From assembly GCA_000733355.1 (NCBI GenBank), contig JNVV01000001.1, forward strand, positions 4,118,069-4,182,068: a stretch of DNA of 64,000 nucleotides. Direction: 5' to 3'. Below the pieces are notes generated by a model. It saw only the letters and a program-made list of their open reading frames with translations, made no database searches and was not told the origin of the DNA. The translations under genes and the position numbers were made by a program. Source of the DNA: Falciphora oryzae (lineage: Eukaryota; Ascomycota; Sordariomycetes; Magnaporthales; Magnaporthaceae). Positions 44,971 through 56,270 of this stretch are shown piece after piece (within the stretch, counting starts at the first letter, position 1; each line of letters starts with the position of its first letter).

Positions 44971-47167
44971 TTACATGTCCATAGACTCGCCGCCGTTGGC
45001 AAAGCTGAACTGGCCCGGTTGGGCAGCGCTGCCCTCCGTGCCGCTGAAGCCGAAGGTGCCGTTGGCACCCTGGGCCTGGGTGGCGTCTTCGGCGTTGTCG
45101 TCGTCATCCGAGAAGTACTTCTCGATGATGTTGTACGCCTTCATGTAAATCTCCTCGTTGGCATTGGTCTGGCAGTCGTGTATCTTCTCCATGCCGCCGC
45201 ACTCCTCAATGAAGAGTGCATAGCGGTTGATCGAGTCTTGGCCCTCGCCAGCCGCCTGCCTGTCGAGGTCGCCGACCTTGAGGATGTTCTCGAGGCCATC
45301 GAGCGCAACCTGGATGATCTTGTTGTCGGGGCAAGCCAGAAGGTCACAAAGGGGCTTGATGCATCCCTGGGCCACGAGGTAACGGATCTGCTCCGGCTTC
45401 TGCAGGCCTCCCGAGGTCGCGTTGCTGATGGCCCAGCAGGCCTCTTTGCGGGTCTTAAGATCACCGTTGGAAAGGAGGTGGATCAGAGGCGGGATGATGT
45501 TGGCGTCGATGACCGACTGGATCTGGGCCGAGTTGCCGGCAGTGATGTTGGAAATGGTCCAGCAGGCCTCCTTGCGGATCCCATCCTTGTTAGAGCCGAG
45601 AAGGGAAAGCAGGCAAGGGAGGGCTCCGCAGTTAATTATAACCTGGGTCTGCACATCATCACCAGTGACGATGTTGCCAACCGAGCGGAGAGCAGGGGTC
45701 TGAACCGAGGTGGAGGCGTGCATGAGCAGCTCCACAAGCCTGCGCGGGATGCCAGCCTCGATGACGGCCTGGATCTTGTCATTGGACCCATCCGAGAGGT
45801 ACGAGATGGCCCAGCAGGCATCAATCAGAACCTCGTCGTCGAGCGAGTAAACAAGCTTGGCAAGTACGGGGAGAGCAGGTGCAATCTGGAGTGACTACGT
45901 GTTAGATCGAGGACGGGCAAGAGACTTGGGTCAGTTGCGGGGTGACTTACGGTTCCCCAGTCAGGCTGAGGGGTCTTGCCACGGCAGAAGTTGCTCAGGG
46001 TCCACGTCGCGTTGCGGAGCATGCTCAGCTTGCGGCTGTCTCCGAGCAGGTTGAGAAGGGGCTTCAGCGCCTGGCAGTTGAGCACATAATCACGGCACTG
46101 GGGACTGTCGCCCGCGATGTTGCCCAGCGCCCAAACGGCCTGTTCCCTCACATCGGGCTCGGGGCTGGCCAGAAGCTCAACAAAAATAGGAACAGCGCCA
46201 GCCTCGATGACGACTTGGGTCTGGGTGGCCGAACCACTGGCAATGTTGGTCAAGGCCCAGGCGGCCTCGAACTGGACCAGGGTGTGTGGCGAACGAAGGA
46301 ACTCAACAAAACGGCTGACGACGCCGGTCTTGATGACCTCTTCTATCGGGGGGTTGCGCTCCTTGGAAAGAAGCTTCCTGAACTTGGTGGTGGCCTGAAT
46401 CTGGGCATCGATTGATTCCGAGAAAACGCCCTGCACCATCTGGGGGAGGTCCTCGTTGAGCTAAACATAGTGAGTGGCGTTAGCATTGGCGCGCGTCAGA
46501 GCCGAAGCCCGGGGGTGCACAGTCGCGAGAATCTGTGTTCCCAATGTCTTCTTCCGAAGTGTGTGATATGGGGCGAATACGGGATCATGCAAGCTAAAGA
46601 GGCAGCCTCGTGGGAGACCGGGGCATTGGAGGGGATGCCGGATGCAGAGGGGACGCAGTGTGGAGGGGATGGAAGGCAAGCAGGGGTGGGGGAGCGGGGG
46701 CGGACGTCGGTTGCCATCTAAAAAAAAAAAAAAAAAAATCCATGTTGTTTGCGAGATGAAGGCGGATTGGGGGTCGAAAAAAAATGGCCGAGCGCGAGGG
46801 ATGGCAGCAAACTGAGGCCCAGGCGAAAACCCCGCGCCGAGTGCAGGCGCTGGGCCGGCTGGGTGGCCGAGTGCGCGGGCGACGATGAGAGGGAAAACAT
46901 TGCAAACAAGGACTGGGAGAGTGTGCGGCATACCTGAGACTCGGTCGGAGCGGTGTCATCGTCGCTGTCAGGAGCGGCTCCGAGCGAGGCGCCAGGGCGG
47001 TCGGCGCCTGTGCCGATTCCTCTACGCTTGGCTAGGTTCTCCTCGCGCTTTGCCCTGCGGATCTCGACCTGTTGCTCCTCGCGGCGCCTCCTCAGCTCAT
47101 CGGGCTTGAAGGTGTTCTTGGCCTTGAACTGGGTGCGCCGGTGCTCGGGGATGTACCGGTCGGCCAT
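44971..47167 (-). CDS. Importin subunit alpha (karyopherin alpha)
   Basis: Adaptor that binds nuclear localisation signals and importin beta for nuclear import. Three exons (47167-46934, 46460-45951 and 45885-44971) give 552 residues, the family length. The N-terminal importin-beta-binding domain is [20 protein letters not shown] plus an Arg-rich helix. Ten armadillo repeats follow, with the canonical Trp-Asn ladder ([66 protein letters not shown]). The C-terminus is acidic ([11 protein letters not shown]). Intron 1 is 473 nt, far longer than its neighbours, and holds an A19 tract; intron 2 is 65 nt. The gene is head-to-head with POT1. Confidence 0.97.
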
Positions 47168-48412
47168 GGTTGTTGCGCGTGTCGAGGGTCGCGGTTCTAG
47201 GGAGGGGTGGTTCTGCGGTTCTGGCGGGAAGGAGGGGCGAGCCTGGCCGGTTGCGGGAGTGTCGAGCAACCAAGCAGAGCGGCGTGGTTTGCGGGTTGCA
47301 GAAATGCGACGGAATCGGCCAAAGGAATTGCCAGTCACAAGCTTGGGCGGTGGCAGTGGAAAAGAAAAATCTGGCGTAACAACAAAAGGAGTTGGGGGGA
47401 AGGAAAGACGATGGGTTAAAAGGCTCGCCTTCTGGGTCTTTTGTCTTGTCCGTGTGGGAAACGGAAAGCTTTTTTGAGTTGCCGGAGCGAGCGACGGGCA
47501 GTGGAACAGGGCCTGTTTGCTCGCGTACGGTGGCCTCCCTGCAGGGCGACTCGCTGCGCTGCACAGTGCCAGGCGGCGGTGGCCCTGAGTAGACGTTCCT
47601 GCCTGAGGCCTAAAGCAACCTTTGGGTGGGGCAATAAACAATACTGGCCGGCGACCGGCTGGGGCTACTAAATGATCAAATTTCCAACGTGGACGTCTAA
47701 ACCCAAACAAATCAGAGGCCTGGACAAGGAGGCCACGTATTGGAATCTGGCAGAAGAGTGGCGACACAGCCCGTGCTATTCTTTTCCTCGCCCACCGATC
47801 CAAGACCTCCGATCGAAGCCCTGAGCAGGGTGACGCCGAGAGGCGGCGGGAAGCAACCGCCCCCAGAAGTCCGTGCCGCCCGTTTGGGTTAGGGAGGTGC
47901 CTGGTCTCCCTGTCGGCCAGGCCTTGGAGGCTGTAGCGTCACAGCACGCATTGGTCCATGCCCGTGACAATGCGCCTTCCAGTCCGTCCCATCTCGCCCC
48001 GCCGTGTTTGCCCACTTGCCTGACAAAGCCGACGGGCCTGGTGTTGGCCCGTGCACCGCAGGGTTCTGCGGAGCCGTGCGGCTTTCACATGATTTCGCGG
48101 GGTAGCGCAGCGCGTGCGTTCGAATTGATCGCGTCGCCCAACGCGCAGTCTCACGATTGGTAGCCGCCTCTAAACTCATCCGAGCGCCGAGCCCTGCCAG
48201 CCCGTGCCTCCCACTATACTTCGAGGGGAGTGTTACAAGAAGTCAACCTTAAGATGGAACCCCGCCGTCACGGCTAAGGAGCAGAGCTACGCAATGCCTG
48301 GGCTGCATTTTCCTGTCTTTCCGCCTATTTATCAAGCGCGAATCCCGTCATTCCTCACCAGCTCGTGTTGCAGCAAACAAGGCATTGATGTTTCAGTCGA
48401 CAAGTCTTCAAC
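47168..48412. other. Divergent promoter region of importin alpha and POT1
   Basis: About 1.25 kb between two start codons on opposite strands. No coding frame with support. Confidence 0.5.
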
Positions 48413-50895
48413 ATGCATTCAGTGCCTGCCCTGCCGAAAGGCCTCGTCTCCATCCAGGCCGTTCTTGACGAAGAGGGTGTCAAGACAGGGAGCATGGTGA
48501 GCCTGGTCGGCATCGTCAAAGACTGCCGGCTGCCCATTCCAACCAGGGGAACTGGTAGGCCCTCCTGACGACTCTTCAACAAATACCCCTCGATGAATAT
48601 GACGCAATGCCACCTGCTGACACCCGGTATAGACTTCAAGATGGAGGTCACACTCTTCGACCTCTCGACCGAGGACGACCATCGTGACATCCGTCTCAGC
48701 ATCTTCCGTCCCCAAGACAAGATGCCAGACATCAAGCTGGCCGACGTCATCCTGCTCAGCTCCGTCAAGGTTAGTCCACCCGTGTCACTAGTCGGGAGTG
48801 GCTTCCTCCTGCGCCTGTCAATCTGGCTGGTCAGAGCCGCCAGCTGACTGGAGTGCCCAGGTCCAAAACTGGTACGGCAACCAAGGGCTTATCACCCATC
48901 ACTCGACCGCCCTCAATGTGTACGAAGCCGCTCGTATCCCCAAGCCGCCAGGAGATGCCTCAGTTGCTCTGAAGAGGAAAGCCGGGGACAAGATCAAGAC
49001 GCTCGGGAAGAAAGAGGGCGAATACGTCTCCTACCTCTACCACAGCGTCGACAAGTACTCTCTGCCCACTGCCGAGGAGTTCCAGGGCAGGGCAAATCAG
49101 TCTCTGAACGTGGTCACCAAATTCAGCACTCTCAACAAGATCTCGAAAGACAAGTTCCACGACTTGGTCGTCCAAGTTGTCAGACCCCCCTACAACCTTG
49201 GGGACAAAGTCACGCTCTGGGTGACTGACTACACGGTGAATAACGCCTTCTTCGACCACGTCTCGGACGGCAGTGGCGGTGTCTCTGGTGATGGGTCTCG
49301 AGATGGGGACCCTTACGGCTACACCAGCAAGTTTCGCGTTGCAACCACCGATTCTTCTCTATCCTGGCCAGGCCCTTTTGGCAAGATGTCACTGCAGGTC
49401 AGCTGCTGGGACCCACACGCTGCCTTCCTCATGAAATACGTCGAGGCCGGCACCTGGGTCTCCCTACGGAACGTCAACATACAGATTGGCAGGAACGGGC
49501 AGAACCTCGAGGGCTTCATGCGCGGCGACCGGGACGGACACAAGTTCAAGGACGGTGTCTGCGTCTCAGTCCTCGAGGCCGGGCCTGACCGAGACAGTCT
49601 CGATCCTCACCTCGTCGAAGCGCTGAAACGCAAGCGTGATTACGAGAAGAAGGAGAGAAAGGCGGGACGCCAGACCAACAATACCCCTACCGCGGCCACT
49701 GACGCTCCCAAGGCCCAGAGTGTGGACGGCGGGCATAATGGTAGCGGGGTGGCTGGCGCCATTGCTGCTGGCACTAAGAGGAAAAACGAAGAGGACAAGC
49801 CCGTGTCCAAGAGCAAACTGAAACGAGAGAGACAGAAGGCCAATAAACGGGCGGCTGAAAGACTGGAAAAACTGAAGAACGGGCAATCGCATGGTTCCGG
49901 CCAGGTCCAAGAGCCCACACCCCCTATTCCTGACGGGATCGAAGAGCCACCGGCACTTGATCTGAATCCGCTTGGTGAGTCTCTATCGACTTCAATGTTA
50001 CATCAATCCCTCCTAGTGCGGCCGGGTGTCCGCTGACAAAATCAATTCAGTCAAATGTGAGGCTTTTGGCCAGAAGGCTAGCACCATCGCCGAGATCCTC
50101 CAGGTACATCACGCAGTGGTCGATGTCGGCGAAGGCCAGAGAATCTCCAGGAAGCTTCCCTTCGTCAATCTCAAGTACCGCGCAGAGGTCCGCGTCGTCG
50201 ACTTCTTCCCTAGCAGGCTCGAGGACTTTGCCGTCCGTCGCAAAATCTCCGAGTTTGACGCGCTTTCCGATAGCGACGACGGGGACTCCTCGGACGGCAG
50301 CTCTGTCAGCAGCTATGGTGGCGGCGGTGGTGCATACGTCTGGGAGTGGCGCTTTACACTGGTGCTGGAGGCTGTAGTCGCGAAATCCGAGGGTGGAGCA
50401 CCTGATCGCATGGAAGTCCTGGTCGGCAAACTTGAAGGCCAGTGTCTGACCGGCCTGGACCCCGAAAAGTATGTATCATCCCAGATTCGTGGCTTCAGTC
50501 CCTGTCGGATCTGTCTTTCCAACACCGTGCTGCGTCGCGAGATGCGTTAACCGAAAGCCGACTATAGCCTGCGCGCCAACCCCGAGCAGCTGACCCGGCT
50601 GCGCGAGAAAATGTTCGGTCTCTGGGGAAACCTAGAGGAGCTCAAGAGGGCCCGACAGGACAGCCTGGACGTCAAGAAACGCCTCCAGGCGAACCTGCCA
50701 CCGCCCTGCTCCGACCTGGAATCAGTGCAGGGAGGAGGCGCTGCAGAGCTGAGCAACCTCCCGTTCTCGTGCTGCATCAAGCAATACGGCGTCAAGACGA
50801 GGACTAACGATGAGAAAAAGGCCGACGCCGGCAAAGGGCACAAGTGGACGCGCGCCTTTGCTCTCTTCGGGACTAAGATCAGCCTCGAAGTCTGA
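48413..50895 (+). CDS. Protection of telomeres protein POT1
   Basis: Binds the single-stranded G-rich telomere overhang as part of shelterin. Five exons (48413-48554, 48633-48769, 48861-49974, 50051-50468 and 50568-50895; introns 78, 91, 76 and 99 nt) sum to 2139 nt, 712 residues. OB1: MVSLVGIVKDCRLPIPTRGT joined to DFKMEVTLFDLS, then LSIFRPQDKMPDIKLADVIL. OB2: TKFSTLNKISKDKFHDLVVQ, then VTLWVTDYT and the strand with FGKMSLQVSCWDPHA. A charged, Lys-rich linker (KSKLKRERQKANKRAAERLE) follows. The C-terminal domain ends with GLDPENLRANPEQLTRLREK across the last splice and MFGLWGNLEEL. The final intron ends TATAG, as does intron 1. Tail-to-tail with SCC3. Confidence 0.9.
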
Positions 50896-51621
50896 GAGAG
50901 TCCGATGTGGTGTATTGCTTCTGCGTTTACTCTGTTGTTGTCCAAAGGTTTCGAATTCACGATGAAAACGATCTGATGTATGTATTTTTACGCGGTATGT
51001 TGAACATGAGTGGCCGGTCCACCCATACTGCTCTGATGTCTCTTCCAGTTTTCTCTTCCTCTCTGTTATTTAGTTTCTGACGCACTAGCTTCCACGCATG
51101 TATCCCGGAAAACCAGATTGTCAAGGACGGGTGGACATTTCCGCGGACCTTGGGCGTTTTGACGGCTATAAACAATAATTGAACGCCCTCAAGTTGGAAT
51201 CCTGAGCAGCCGCGCTGCACCTCAGGAGAGGTGCTGTAAAAATAAAAACCTTATCGCGCAACTTTGCCAGTCTATTCGTGAGCCGGGCGGAGGATATAAC
51301 GATATAAGAGATACCTAATGTGACATACAGCTCTCGAAGTTTAGGGGCTAAATACGACGTTTTTGAAAGAGCATTATCCATTTGAGAGGACGAATGAAAA
51401 TGACAGGTAGAGCTGGAGCAGCTGGTTGCAAAAGACACCCATGAAGAAAAAGAGAGAAGAACAAAAAGCAAATCATGTCAAAACATCGTCCTCCCAGTCC
51501 GTCCGTGAAGAAGAAAAAAAGACATGTGAATGAAGAGAGAGGAATGGGACGGGAAACAGATCAAGCCAAGAGAAAGAGAAACCATAAAAGCGCCATGAGA
51601 TTTTTCTTTTTCTGTCCCTTA
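50896..51621. other. Convergent intergenic region
   Basis: 3' flanks of POT1 and SCC3; A/G-rich stretch at 51440-51610 (plus strand). No gene seen. Confidence 0.4.
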
Positions 51622-54600
51622 TCAGTCCCCTATAACGCTATCCTCATCCATGCCGCCATTACCGCCACCGCCACCGCCGCCCTCGTCCTCATCGTCGTCC
51701 TCGGGCTCGTCCTCGATGGGGTCGTCGAGCAGCTCGCGGCGGCGCAGGTCCTCGACGGTGCCCTCCTCGGGCTCGGGCTCGGGCTCGTCTTCCTCGATGT
51801 CGTCGGCGGCGACCATCTCGTCGCTGAGGTGCTGCCTCCTGCCGGCCGCCTCGGCAGGTGCGGCCGCGGCGGTAGCGGGCTGCTTGCCCTTGGCCGCAGC
51901 AGCAGCAGATCTGCTCTTCTTCTTGTCGCCGGCGCCGGCGCCAACGGTCTCCGGGTCCTTGGACTCGTCCAGGAAGGCGACGACGGCCTTGAAGTTGGGG
52001 CCCAGCCTGTTCTGGTTGCGCAGGAGGCGGCGGCGCAGCCGGCCGGCGCGGGGCCCGGACTGGTCGATCATGCGGGCGCGGACGATCATGACGAGCTTGG
52101 CGGCGATGTCGCACAGGTTCTTCTCGGCGCGGAGCTCGGCGACGCGGCGGCCCTCGTCGGTCCTGCCCTTGTCGGCCTCGTTCTCGTCGTCGCTGAGCAC
52201 GTCCTCGTCGAGCGGGTCGTCGTCGGCGGCGGCGTCGCCGAGCTGGCGACGCGTGCGCTGCGCGTACAGGCGCTCGGCCGTGTCGTAGATGGCGATGATC
52301 TCGCCCACCTGGCCAGGGTCCGTCTCGCGCACCAGCACCTTGAGGCCCGCGTACCCGTCTGGGTCGCTGCAGGTCGCGACGGCGGTGCCGATGCTGGCGC
52401 ACAGGAGCTGGAGGTCGCACAGGTTGCCCGTGGCGAAGAGCCGGAGGTCGTCGTAGCCGCCGCGCGACGAGAAAGTGTGCACCAGGTTCGTGTCGTACGT
52501 CTGGCGCAGATACGATAGCTTGCTGATCTCCGAGTCTGGTATGTCGGACTTGTTCTGGATGGCCGTCCTGATGTCGTGCGTCTTCCACACAAAGTAGAAG
52601 TTGCACGCCTTAATCGTGTACACGGTCAGCTCGTCCTCGATATTATCGATGTCGTCGTTGACCTCGCCGAGCCGGCCGCGGTACACCATGTTGACCAGGA
52701 TGTTGATGGCCGGCGACTTGGACTCGTCTGACTCGCCCTCGGCCTCGAGAACTTCGACGCAGTGACAGATGCTGGCCAGCTTGCTGATCTTCATAACTAC
52801 CGTGATAAGCTGGAGCAGCACGTTCTCGTCTAGGTTCCCGCGCACCGAAAGCTCTGTGCTCATGTCGAACCTGCGCAGCGAGGCGACGACGTTCTGCCAC
52901 AGGTCCTCGATCTTGCGATCGGCCAGTTCCTTCAGTTCTTCATGCCTCTGCGCAACGAGCAGCGCACGCGTCGCCTGGAAGATGACGGCCGAGTCGGCGT
53001 GCCTCAGGAACTGCGCACATATCTCATCCAGCAGGCGGGCGTATGTGGTGGTGTCCTGGCGGAGCTGCAGGAAGACCTCGAGGTCCAGGTGGTGATGCAG
53101 GCCCAGGACTATCCTGGCCGTGCTCGCCTCGGCGCCATACTTGTTCAGCAGCCGAGGAATGGCGTCTGCAAGGTGAACGGCTGTGCCCTCGGGCACCTCA
53201 CCGTCGGCTGTCCTTGCTGGCCTTCTCCTGTGCCTATCGTGCTCGACGTTCTGAGCCAGGTTGAGCTGGACAGCTGCGGCGAGGACCTCGAGCAGGATCG
53301 CCTCCTCCTCACCCTCGGGTGCGACGGCGGCCCTGAAGGTCGCCTCGGTCGGCTTCGATTTTGATCTCGACTTGGAGGCCTGGCTGACGCTGTGGTCGAA
53401 GAGCAGGTAGCCCGCGATGATTTCCCAGTTGCTAACCTCGGGTATCTTCTCGAATAGTGCTTGGGACGCCAGGGTGACACGGGTCTCAGTGAAGGCCGGC
53501 TCAATGACGTCGGTGGCGATCTCAACCGCTTCGGTGCGCGGCGGTACCGGCTCCTCGTCGGCCGCATAGCCTGCCAGCATCTCGGCGAGACACTTGATCT
53601 TGATCCAGTCCTTGCGTGGCGAGTCGTAGGCATCCTGGTCCTGCTCAAAGACCTCTTCGAGAGCCTCACTGCCGCCAATCTCCTGGATCTTGAGTTCGAC
53701 ACTGTCCTCGATGCCGAGCACGAAAAAGTCCGAGACGGCCTTGCGTATCCTCACGTCAGCGTCGATGATGAGCTTGCCGATCTGGTCGATGTCGTCGGGC
53801 TGCAGCATCTCCTGTACGCGGAGACAGTCGATGACAGAGATAGCAGCCACCCTGACGGCGACGTCCGTGTCTCTGGTACACATCTCCACCAGGCGATCCC
53901 TAAACCGCTCGATGAAGTGGCCGAGCTTCTCGGCGTCACGCTTAAAGATCCTCGCCAGCTGTCGGAGGACCTCGGCGCGGGTGCCAGGGTTCGTATCCGT
54001 AAGCATCCAGCCGAGGTACCTAAGATATTCGGGCTCCATATAAACGGTGGGGAGTAAGTAAATCCAGGTGCCGAGGGCCTCGACACACTCGGTCCGGACG
54101 CGCACGTCGATGTCGCGGTAGCGGTGCACGAAGACGGTCTCAAACAGGTCCGTCATCTGCGTGCCGCACGCCTCCCTGTGCTGATTGGCCTCGTCTAGGG
54201 AGGCCTGCAGTGACGCGATCTTGTCCCTGCTGGCCTTGTCCTTCCTGCGGCCCTTTTCGCTCTCGAGCTGCTGCGTGATCTTGATGATGCGCTCGTCGAC
54301 CTTCCTAGTGACATTGACGAGCGCATAGTGCATGGCAAGAGAGACCGTCGTCGCCGTGTGCCGGAAGGGACGCAGGGTCGACGACGACATGGTAGCCACC
54401 CATCTGGCGATGTTCTCCATGAGGGCCTCATCCTCGTACAGCGCCTGGGTCTCGTGTAGCACGGTGATGAGGGATCCAAAGAACTCGATGAGCAGCGTCC
54501 GGAACGATCGCGTCGTGCGTGACTTGGCGATCAGGGGATACTCGGCAAGTTGTTGCTGATGGTCAAGCATTAGGCGCAATGTCGCGACAGGGGTCTGGAG

Positions 54601-55466
54601 GCGGGGTCTTGGGGGTGTGCAGGGGTGAGCTGTCACGAAGGACAGCAAGCCAAGCTTACATCCTCATAGAGACTCTGCAATTCGGCGAGCCGGTTCTCGC
54701 AGTTATCTGGGTCGTTAATGTCGTCTTCTGTGATCTGGTGCTGGCAGCCAGCCGCCTGCAGGACACAGTTGACCAGGTCCTTGACGGCGGCGGCCTTGTC
54801 CTCGTTGTAGCTGGTGTACCAGCGGCCGGCAACGTCGTCGGCGCGCGCGCCAGACCCGAACACATCGGCTGTGCAGCCACAGGCAATGTCAGCGTCCACA
54901 CTCATCCCCACCATGTTGCTCAGGTTGCGCGACGCGCATCAAGGGGCCCGGCGCTCACCGTAGAGGCCCTCTCCGTCGCTGTCGACGATTGCGACACGTG
55001 CCGCCTTTTTGGGCCTGCTGGGCAGGTCGGCGGCGTAGGCGGGGGTGGAGCCATTGATCTTTGGTTTCTTCGCGGCCGGCTTCTTCACCTTGCTTGAAGA
55101 CGCCGGCCGCCTCTTCTTGGACCGCGCTGCGCCTGCTGCTGCGACGGCATGGTCCTGGTCGTCGGGGTCGTCGATGTCGTCGTCGGGGTCGCTCAGGTCA
55201 CTGTCGGAGGCGGGCGGCTCGTTCTCCAGGTTCTCGCCGTTGCCGTGGCCGTGGTTGTCGTCATCGTCTGCGTCATCGTCGTCATCGTCGTGGCCTTCGG
55301 GGCGCTTGCGCTTGCCGGCGGCGGCAGGCGCGGCCTCGGGGGTGAACTTTGACGGGGCCCGCACGACGCGCCCGGATCGGCTTCGTCGCGAGCCGTCTTC
55401 AGGGGCGGGCGACGCGGTCGCGTGGTTGTCGGAAGCCTCCATGAGCGGCTGTCTTGCTGAGAGCAT
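51622..55466 (-). CDS. Cohesin subunit SCC3/STAG (Psc3-like)
   Basis: HEAT-repeat subunit of the cohesin ring that binds Scc1/Rad21 and DNA. Three exons (55466-54959, 54868-54660 and 54594-51622; introns 90 and 65 nt) give 1229 residues, with joints LYADVFGSG and LYEDTPVATL in phase. The N-terminus is disordered: an RSGRVVRAPSKF motif, an acidic run and Lys-rich SKKRRP / KKPAAKKPK, probably nuclear signals. The STAG domain begins WYTSYNEDKAAAVKDLVNCV and continues through RTLLIEFFGSLI; the conserved block FVHRYRDIDVRVRTECVEAL (stromalin-conservative domain) follows. The C-terminus is acidic with Gly runs. A second ATG at 55442 is nearly as good a start. Confidence 0.93.
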
Positions 55467-56270
55467 TGAACTGCGGCGGGATGTGTGGCGGTCGTTGGGC
55501 GCTGGGCCGTGGATGCGACCCTTTCCTCTGCCAGGACGCCCTGATTTCGATTTCGCTAGGCGTGATTATTTATTGTCGCAGCGCGTCAAAAGTTCCGCGA
55601 TTGATTGTACGTGACACAGCTGCTATGTGGAGCTCAAGGCGCATTAGCGCAGCCTAGAGTGGGTTGATGGGGTGTCTGCCTGAGGCACCAACCCCGCTTT
55701 TATTGGATCCCCTGGCTCATTCGGCTTCATTCAGGGAAAAAGATCACGCAAGAATTGGCAGCACAATTTTTATCTCCGGAGCCGCATTCTTTTCATTCCT
55801 ATTGTGCTATTGAGCTCACACAATAGTAAATTGACTCGTGGCGCAAACAGTATCTACCAGGAACGAAAGTCGCCAGCTCAAACCCAGCAACTCGCTCGTC
55901 CTAACAGCTGCCATTAGACGATCTCTCAACTGGCATCAGAGCACAGAAAACAACGAACCGAGAAAATCAAGGAGAAACCCACGTCACGATAGATATTAGC
56001 CCAGAGGACAATCCTGTCCAAATAACAAACTTCACGTCTTCCTCGCAACAACAATCGCAAATCCGCATACGATAAACATGATTGTCAACTTCACACGATT
56101 GTTTTAGGGCATTAACATGATCATTAATCAACATAGTCATGAAATCGTTCAACCTGCGGCCGTCATTACATCCCAGATCCTTCTCCAGCCACACCAGACA
56201 AACTCGCACCACTCTCTTACATCCACTCGCACTTATACAATCATTAAATCCTCCACGAAAAACACATCCT
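55467..56270. other. Intergenic between SCC3 and amine oxidase
   Basis: Promoter of SCC3 and 3' flank of the amine oxidase gene. A perfect 7-bp inverted pair TATTGTG/CACAATA flanks about 13 bp near 55800-55826. No gene seen. Confidence 0.4.

Noticed and set aside
51475..52518. 347-codon frame antisense to SCC3
   Set aside because: Low-complexity Val/Leu/Gly translation opposite the conserved cohesin frame.
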